This document shows positions 56,653 through 64,000 of a DNA stretch of 64,000 bases, piece after piece. Source of the stretch: Earliella scabrosa. Lineage: Eukaryota; Basidiomycota; Agaricomycetes; Polyporales; Polyporaceae. The notes under the pieces were generated by a model that ran no database searches, was not told the origin of the DNA, and saw only the letters and a program-made list of their open reading frames with translations. A program made the position numbers and the translations under genes. The stretch covers positions 620,001 to 684,000 of the forward strand of contig JABYQQ010000023.1 in the NCBI GenBank assembly GCA_022605405.1. The letters are read 5' to 3'. Numbering within the stretch: the stretch's first letter is position 1; each line of letters opens with the position of its first letter.

Positions 56653-56949
56653 CTGTGCATATGTATGTTCAAATTTGGCGACGGAGTCCATACTTGCAAG
56701 AGTCGCGTGCGTGAGCACCCGAGATTGCTGCTCGGCCATGAAGCATCCTACTATCAGCGTCGGGGAGGGAAAACGCGCGAACCGGAGTCGTACAGGAGCT
56801 CAACGAGACGACAATATGTAGCGCCCTCCCTACGACGACGCGTAGCGAGCGAATGGAAGACACCGCGAGTCAGGTCGGTCCTCGCCACTCGCAGTCCACT
56901 CTAGGTCGACGCAGGGCCGTGCACCTGGAGGTCAAGCACGAGCGGTGGA

Positions 56950-59317
56950 CTCGGACCCTCACGGCCTCGATGACTCGGATCCCTGTCCCCACCTCCTGGA
57001 CGTACACGTCTATCTCCCCGGTGGACTATCATCACCGTCATCTCTTCTCCGTTCCCTCAGCCCCGACATGCATCGCACGTGGCCGCATCCGAGGTCACTC
57101 GAATCTCTGTCCACTCTCGGCCTTTCCCTCATGCAATCCCCACTCCCGTTCCGTCCAGCACACAGGAATCGCTCTCCCTCCTCTACATCAACAACGGATC
57201 GCCGAGCCCAGGTACGAGTCCATGCTCAGTTGCCAGTCTCGAGCCGCAGTCCAGCCAAGTGCTGATACTCCCTGTTTTCGCAGGTATATTGAGTCAGTCT
57301 GCGGCTTGCCATAGACGTACACTCCAAAGCCGACCATCCGTCGAGACCTCAGCGGGTACGATGCGCATCCTCGTGTACACCGGCAAGCGCCCTCCAGCAG
57401 CCGCTGCAGTATCCCTTCGCATTCTCCCCGTCCGACGAGATGAGAGGAGGTCGATTGCGTGGGGTGCGAACTGTGTCGCAGTCATCGCGCTCGAGCGTAG
57501 GCTGTTCATCGCGCCCCCAGAGCAGGACGTATTGTCGATTCCTGCACGCAGGCGCCAATACGAAGAGCAGCGGCTGCAGCGCATGGCCGCGCGTGCACCG
57601 CAAGACCTCGACTCGACACTTGGTGCTGGCTGCTGGCGGCGATGACCTAGCGGTCGCGCGGACAAGCCTCCCTCGCCTCAGGTTCGCCTTACCCTTCCCG
57701 TCGTCAACATCCCTCCACGAAGAGGGCACGATATATGATCCGCGCCGGTACGTACCTGTGTACTTCCGTAGGGCTAGCCGCCATGGCTATCGCTGATGTC
57801 CCTTCGTCCAGGGATCGACCATCGACATCACGAAGGGCTTCAAGATGAGACGAGGCTCGAGAGAGCCAACTCAGGTTCGACGGATAATACGTTACATAAG
57901 TCGCAGATGAGCTGCGACGGCGCGCGTGCACTCGCCACTCGCGCACTCTCACTCGCGCACTGTCCAAGACGAGAGCGGACAGCGCGAACGGACCGTTCGT
58001 GCCGCCTTACATCAGGCCAGGGACGTCGGATACTTCAAGTCGAGACGCGGATTGACAGCAACCCGACGACGCCACATCGACGTCTGCGCTGTCTCTGCAG
58101 CGATCGTCGATGCAGCTGCCGCGCGCGGGGCGCAGTCTTGGATCCCCCTGCGGTATCACGACTCGCATGCTCCCGCTGAGTAGGTTGTGGGCAGCATAGA
58201 CGGCCGCGGCCCCCGGACTGGCCACCGCGCAGGCCTACCACACCACATCGGGCCGAGCGAGGACCAGCGAGCGGACGCGCGTCAGCGGAGACATCGATTT
58301 GTCCCCGCTCGGGTTCTGTTCGGCTCGAGCTGGCAGATGGAGCAGCGGGCGAGTTGTCTATGCGAGCCTCGAGCGGGCTGTCGACTGCGTCCGCTGATTG
58401 GTTGCTGCGCTGCGCTGCTGCTCTGGTCGGTCGTCGTCGGGCTCTGCCACGTCGGGATGTATGGCGGGCGGCCTCGCAGCGGAGGACGTAGCGGGCCGTC
58501 CTCGTCCTCTAGAGCTCTAAGCTTCATCATCTACGTATACGCACTCGCTGTGCCTAACCCTCTCCGACTCTCGCTCTCATCCCGGACCACGCTGACATGT
58601 ACATCCTCCTGTCGCACTCGGTCTACCAGTCACCGACACCTGCTTAAGCTTGCTCAAATAGCCCTTGTTTGATGATCCTCTACGACCTCTGCGACCTCAT
58701 CCGCAACATCATCACCCTCGTCTCTGTCCTTGGCCCGTGATATCCGCACTTCCCCTCTTTCGCTGATGCCTGCTCCTCAGACATCTCAGAGGAGAACGCG
58801 ATCCTCTTGTTTCTCAGATACCCTCCTATCCGGCTGTATGCTCGTTCTATCCCGACGGACTCCCTCCGGCGCGTCCCTGTCATACCTCCGTACAGGCTCA
58901 CGAGTCCTTCCAGTCTGTAGTAGAATTCTCGAATGACAATCTCTCACGGCGCCTCCATGCCCACAAGCCAGCTCGAACACACGAAAGCGGAACTATACCA
59001 CAGCTGCCCAAGCATCCCATCCCGCTCTCGTCCTCTCCCCTCCGTCACTTCCCCATATAGGTACAGCCCGCTTCATCTGTACGTACATCTTGCACCAAAG
59101 TCCTGCTCGTCGCATGGCTCATAATGGTCAAGTGCAGATCTTGCGATCACCGATTGACAGCAAGCAGAGTCAGTGCTGGCATTCGCGCGCATAGCTACTC
59201 TCTAACACCCCACCTCTCTCGTCGTGCGTAGGATAGGCCGAGTCACTTCACTGATCGATGTCGCGCTCGTGATTCGACCGCGTAACCGGACCCTGCCATT
59301 GCAACTCTCGAAGCGCG
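56950..59317 (+). pseudogene. Decayed multi-exon gene copies, unknown family (unit 2, block 1)
   Basis: The stretch 56970-57450 matches 6180-6650, including an intron-like segment with donor GGTACGAG (about 57210) and acceptor TTTCGCAG (about 57284) where unit 1 has GGTATGAT and TTGGCAG. The segment 57735-58530 matches 7160-7920 and 12640-13400, and 58680-59310 matches about 13890-14520. Exon-like frames (EGLQDETRLERANS) are interrupted by shifts. The same unknown family as in unit 1 is present, so it was part of the duplicated unit. Confidence 0.5.
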
Positions 59318-59770
59318 ATGGCCGACGACCTATCCTATCGGGCCACCTCGGATGTTGACACTACAGCTTCATGTCATAACACGACCGTTCCCTTGCGCCG
59401 GCGCTCTCTCATCGACCAACTTGAGGCCATCGCGCCGACATCTCATCCCGGATCAAAGCGATCGAGTGCGGGCACGGCTCCACATGCCAGCGTGTCAGCG
59501 GAGACATCTGCACTGTCCTTGCTTGGGGCCCTGAAGTTGTTCGACTCCCGTACACCAGCAAGAGGGCGATCTCCGACCCGGGCCCGCCCGTCGACATCCG
59601 CTGCGCTCGTTGATTACATGCTGCTTCGCAGTCGCCTTGATTGGTCGAGTCGTCGGAGTTCGCGCCGGGCGTGCATCGAGCAGTCCCGAGAACGGAGGAC
59701 AACGCGATCAAATCATTCCCTCCACTCGCACCCGCTCCGGATCGACGCAAGGTGCGCGGGACATAGCTGA
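59318..59770 (+). pseudogene. Diverged copy of MADD-start frame
   Basis: This open frame of 150 codons begins MADDLSYRATSD at the position equivalent to the MADDPSGLP starts at 14527 and 60579, with the same upstream sequence but a damaged TATA (TAACAC near 59206). The later part contains an SERTR-like exon remnant (VSAETSALSLLG). The function is unknown. I rate it a relic because its frame is not conserved with the other copies beyond the first residues. Confidence 0.4.
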
Positions 59771-60279
59771 CAGCTACGCCTGGACGCACACTGGGAAGAC
59801 GTCAATGTCGCTGCTCGAGGCCATATACGGCTTACTTATCGCTGCGACTCGGAAGGTGGCTGTCGACATCTGCTCTGCTTGTTGATTGGGCAGCAGCCTG
59901 CGCTGCTATGAGGAGATCTGAGCCTCGTCGTGCCTCGTCCACCTCAGGCGTGCAAGGCGGCGGTCTCTTGCATGCGCACCACGGGCTTGTCTGCTGCTCT
60001 ATCTGCGCACGAGCACCTTCCGACCTGCCACGGGCGGCTTCCTCATCTTCGCGCTTGCTGCAATTCTCGCTCGTACCTCGTACGTCCTATCCCTACCGAC
60101 TCAGCCTTCTGAGCCCCTCCCTGTCGTGATCTCCGTCGTGAGCATCCTAGGCTTACGCTCCCCCAGTTATGTAGTAGATCATGCGGAATACAACTTCTCT
60201 TACGACGGTCATACGCCGACAAGCATACTTGACCGCACGAACACGAGTACGCTGACCAAGCTCCCCGTCCCGCTCTCAG

Positions 60280-63200
60280 ATCATCTCCCTCCGTCGCTCC
60301 CGCATCTAGACGCCGCGTGCTTCCGAGTCATTCGTGAATCAATTACCAGACTCCCTCCTCCTTCGCGCACGCTCGCAATGGCCACGCACAGACCTTGAGA
60401 TCGACAGTGAGCAGAGTCAGTCCTAGCATTCGCGCGCGATACTCACCGCTCCTATCTGCTCTCTAATACCCCACCTCTCTCGTCGTGCTTGGGACAGGCC
60501 GGGTCACTTCGCTCTTCGAGCTTGCGCTCGTGATTCAACCTCGTAGCCCGGGCCTGCCATTGCACCGCTCGAGGCGCGATGGCGGACGACCCATCAGGCC
60601 TCCCTGGATCTGACATCGCGGCGTCCGCTTCAAGTCCCAACGCGAACGTTCTCTCAAGGTCCCACCTGTCCGCATGTGGACCTCTAACGTCGCACGTCCG
60701 CGCGATTCAGAGCGATCCCGACGTCTTGCCGCATGCAGAATGCCTAGAATCTCGAGGCGAAGACGGGACCCCGCGGATGCCAGCTGCTGAAGTCTTGTGA
60801 GTGCGACGCTCAAACTCAGTTAGGCTGTACCCTGACTCGGACTGGACATCTAGGTGTCTGCACGCCGTGGTCCGGCCACCGCCCAATACGAAGCCTCTAG
60901 CCAGGAGCCGGAAGTCAGCGCGCGACGGGCGCATGAGTCGAGAGCGCTCTGAACAGCCTCTCCCCACTCCTTCGTACTGGAAGTGCTGTCTCCCACATCC
61001 GTGCATGGATTGCGCACGGCGGACTCGGCATCTTGGCCTCACCGCTCGCCTCTCTCCACTCTCAATTGCCATTGTGCAGGCGGAGAGACACATCACTCGA
61101 CCCCGGACACCCGCACCGTCAAGCGTATCAAATCTTCGAGCCCGGAGAACGCCACATCCCTCTAGCTATGCCGCGTTCGTTCGTACGCTCACGCCGGAAC
61201 TGCCGAGAGGGCTTGCGCGCAGGGGCCGGGGGACGATGTCGTGCTTCGAATGCAGGTGCGGGTATGCAGCTCTACAGTTGTGCCAAGTCCGAGCTGAGAC
61301 CGCTCCCCAGCTCGACAGCCGCGCCGTCTTCGTGCTCACCATCTCGCCATAAAATTCCGTCCACGCGGACGGACACGGTTCCATATGGTCTACAGGCGTC
61401 ATGCCTCCGTTCATGGTACGTTGTTCTACTCTAGAACTCCGTTCCTCCGAAACGCGCTCTCGTTGTTCACTAGCTTACAGAGCGTAGCACTTGGACACAG
61501 AGCATGCATGCGGCCGTGGATTGAGTCGAGGTGGACAGCACGAAGAAAGCTTGAGGCTGAAGAAATTTATCGGGCGGACCGCAGGGCGTCGCCTCACGCA
61601 TAGCCCGACGCTACAGCGAGCGAGCGACTGGTAGCTATTCCGGTCCGGGTCAGTCGACGCACCTCCTTATGCCCCGATGTCCTCCTCCATGTTCAACATG
61701 CAATCCTCTCCTCGAACACCTCGCGAGCGCGCGCGCGTGTGCGGTGCGTTGTCCATATGCAAGATGTTCCGGAAACCCGGCTCGACGTCCATGCAGCCTC
61801 ACACCGGGATTGCCCCCGATGATCAATGCATGATCCTTCACATGCACACCGTGTCGCTCCACCGGAGGAGGGTGCACATGCAGGTGTTCCCAATGCATCA
61901 GCTGCAGAGCTTGTGTGTGGGGTTTGGTCGAGGTGGATTAACCGTACCAGGTATGTCCCTCTTTTGACATCATCTCGCAACTCGACGAACGAGGGTCTCG
62001 ACGAACGCAGCAGCAACATTGATGCGTCGTATTGCAGTCTCTCGCGGGGAGCCCACATCTGCTAAGGAAGCGATCACCGTGTGAGTACTCGTGCTGTAAA
62101 CCTTGTATGCGTCCGTCGTCTCAGCTGAGCTCATTTGACATGTTCTGCGGTATTGGCAGGCCACCGGCAGTCGTGCACGCATACAGGAGCTCGGCGACGC
62201 ACCCTCGGCGAAGCCAGATCTACCGGAGCCCTGCGGATGCGGGAGACAGCCCGGCTACACACAGCACGTCGGACGGACCGCGTGTGGTTGTCCTCCACTC
62301 ACCCACGCTCGCTCGAGCACGCTCCCATCCCACGCCTCCCACTCGGACGCGCCAGATCCAACTCCGCGCCCAGGGCACTCGGACCGTCTTCACCGCGTCC
62401 ATCCTGCTCCGCGTCGATGTCGGCTTGCACATGGTTCGGTTGACAGCGAGCGGACGCATGTCAGGAAGAAGCAATGCTTCCATCGCCCGGGACTCTGTTC
62501 GGCCCTGCCACAGAACCCGACGGGGCCATCGCCAACTCGAGTCTGACAGTCGCAATCAATCGCGCTCCCTCAGCGCTCCTCCCGCTCAACGAAGCCGGTC
62601 ACTCGGGCAGTGAGGTGGAGCACGAATCGGGTCTTGGCGGTGCCTGATGGGTGTATGCAGCTCTGGCGCGGGCGTCGGCGTAACAGGGATCGCGGACGAC
62701 GCATATACGAAGACGACGTGGCTTCGCTCGCCGTCTGCCATCATCCGAGTGCCTTCCTCGACGGCCGATGGCGCGCCGGAGAACGTCGCCGTATCGGTCG
62801 GACGATAGCCAGCTGGTCGAGACAGGCCGTGTACAGGGGACGGGCGTCGAGTCCAAGACGAACGGGTTTCGTTGGATGGACTATCCGTATGCAGCGTGGG
62901 TGTATGCGGTTTGCGGTGGCTGGTCATCTAGAGGGACGTGTCCGGGACTCCGAGACCGACTGCATATGCGACAAGGCCAGCGGACGTCAGGCACGCGATG
63001 ACTTTGGTCCGACTCTGGCACGCTTCGGCAGTCGATCAGGAACCCCTGACAGAAGATGCAGAGGTCGACGTCGACACTAGCGAGCTCGATCTGTGTGTCG
63101 AGGAGACGTTCAAGCTCGTCCAGCGACGATCCCGCCGAAGAGCCCGCTCGTTTCTTCGGATCCGTGCAGAACCCGCAAACCCCTTCAGGTGAGTCGGTAA

Positions 63201-63834
63201 TCTGCGATTAACCCACGCATGCATGCGCATGATATGCCAGACAGTACTTCACGGAGCGATGATAGCGTATCCTCCAGATCGGATGGCTGTGAGCCGCAGA
63301 GACAGCCCGGCACGTACGAGGTTGAGGACGCACTTTGCGATGCTGCTATGTGTAAGCTTTCGAGGCCTTGCCAGACCCGAGTTGGAGCAGCCCATGCGCT
63401 CGGAACAAGAATCGACAGCCTGCCGTGGCTCGCCGTTCCTTCGATGCGGTGTAATGTGCAAGACAATTACGAGACCTCCCGTTACCTCGAGGACAGACCG
63501 TTGCGAGCCCGACGAGAACGGTCAGAAATCCCAGCGGCAGTCGAAATCCAATCCTGCAGGCGTCGGGACACGTTCGACACCCGAGCTTGCAGTAACCGGC
63601 TTCCCAAATGGCAGGTATATGGCCGGACGGACAGACAATTTCCAAAGCTTTAGCGACACGTTCAAACAGCGCATGTACATACCGTACCTGCCACCCTCTC
63701 CGAACTCATCGCGGCACCGCATACCGCGGCATCATGCATCAGCCTCAGTCATGGACGCCGCTCGAACCTTGACGGCGTTATGAGGCTATCCAATGCGCGG
63801 CGGCTCGAGGCGGCGATGGATGGATGGAACGGGT
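60280..63834 (+). pseudogene. Decayed multi-exon gene, unknown family (unit 2, block 2)
   Basis: This aligns end to end with 14220-17775. A frame at 60579 begins MADDPSGLPGSDIAAS and is open for 73 codons. The exon at about 62998-63188 is open in this copy, reading MTLVRLWHASAVDQEP and later LVQRRSRRRARSFLRIRAEP, with a donor GTGAGT following, while the unit 1 copy has lost one base. Other exons carry stops: the copy of the exon at about 62126 has TGA in the frame open in unit 1. The product is unrecognised. Confidence 0.5.
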
Positions 63835-64000
63835 TGCTCAGGCTTTCTGCACCGTACTGTATCTGAACGTCTGAAGTGGCGGTATCAATTAGTACATCGG
63901 CAGCCTCAGTCTCGTCGTCTGTCCATGTATCTAACAAATCAGTGATGGCTCAACACTTTGTGGGAGGGGTGTCATCAGATGAAACTCGTGGATGAGATGC
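63835..64000. repeat. Start of third duplication unit (NACHT 3' flank)
   Basis: The sequence from CTCAGGCTTTCTGCACC onward matches 548-720 and 19085-19240, the 3' flank of the two NACHT genes. It implies a third minus-strand NACHT gene shortly beyond the window. The LC8 remnant seen at the first junction is absent here. Confidence 0.75.

Noticed and set aside
1..64000. tRNA, rRNA or other structured RNA genes
   Set aside because: I looked for T-loop type motifs and paired stems; the few GGTTCGAA-like hits (near 12066, for example) have no cloverleaf around them.

Overview
The window looks like a repeat-rich, compartment-type region of a basidiomycete (Agaricomycetes) genome. The evidence is short 50-80 bp GT-AG introns, two NACHT-type STAND genes of the kind expanded in mushroom-forming fungi, Ty1/copia and Ty3/gypsy elements, GC-rich codon use, and no operons or bacterial signals. 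I cannot name the species from the sequence.

Layout. The backbone is a tandem segmental duplication. Each unit is a minus-strand NACHT gene with its 3' flank, followed rightwards by several kilobases of decayed, plus-strand, multi-exon gene copies that I do not recognise. Unit 1 is 1-18.5 kb (NACHT gene 973-3508). Unit 2 is 18.54-63.83 kb (NACHT gene 19456-22030). A third unit starts at about 63835, where the 3' flank of a further NACHT copy runs off the window. A broken LC8-type dynein light chain gene lies at the unit 1/unit 2 junction (about 18.07-18.45 kb). Both NACHT genes appear intact with six exons, including a 7-nt microexon.

Unit 2 is swollen by nested transposons. A copia element (22315-46078, two LTRs that read as identical, TSD GGGGC) sits about 285 bp upstream of the second NACHT start codon. 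Its polyprotein gene is broken by a 420-bp hAT-like foldback MITE (26389-26808, 8-bp TSD) and by a gypsy element (27134-44038, 762-bp LTRs, TSD CCGT). The gypsy integrase is in turn split by a 3568-bp giant inverted repeat (34132-37699, 7-bp TSD, arms built of 42-bp tandem repeats). Host frame is restored exactly at all three sites when one TSD copy is kept. The insertion order is therefore copia, then gypsy, then the foldback element; the MITE came after copia at an unknown time.

The most unusual object is the gypsy element itself. Between pol and its 3' LTR it carries about 4.5 kb of cargo holding three intron-containing genes, all antisense to the element. Two are paralogues with a conserved intron position (180 and 169 aa). 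The third encodes a 580-aa protein with a coiled coil, a Zn2Cys6-like cysteine cluster and nuclear-localisation-like motifs. The cargo is bracketed by two exact copies of a 17-bp polypurine tract, one just after pol and one abutting the 3' LTR. Antisense orientation would let introns survive the RNA stage of retrotransposition.

The remaining stretches (3.5-4.9, 9.6-11.5, 46.1-52.1 and 54.3-57 kb) hold no gene I can defend. They contain small repeats, a possible Tc1/mariner-like element with a 346-bp internal tandem duplication (52080-54333), a GC-rich minisatellite near 51.1 kb and isolated exon-like remnants.
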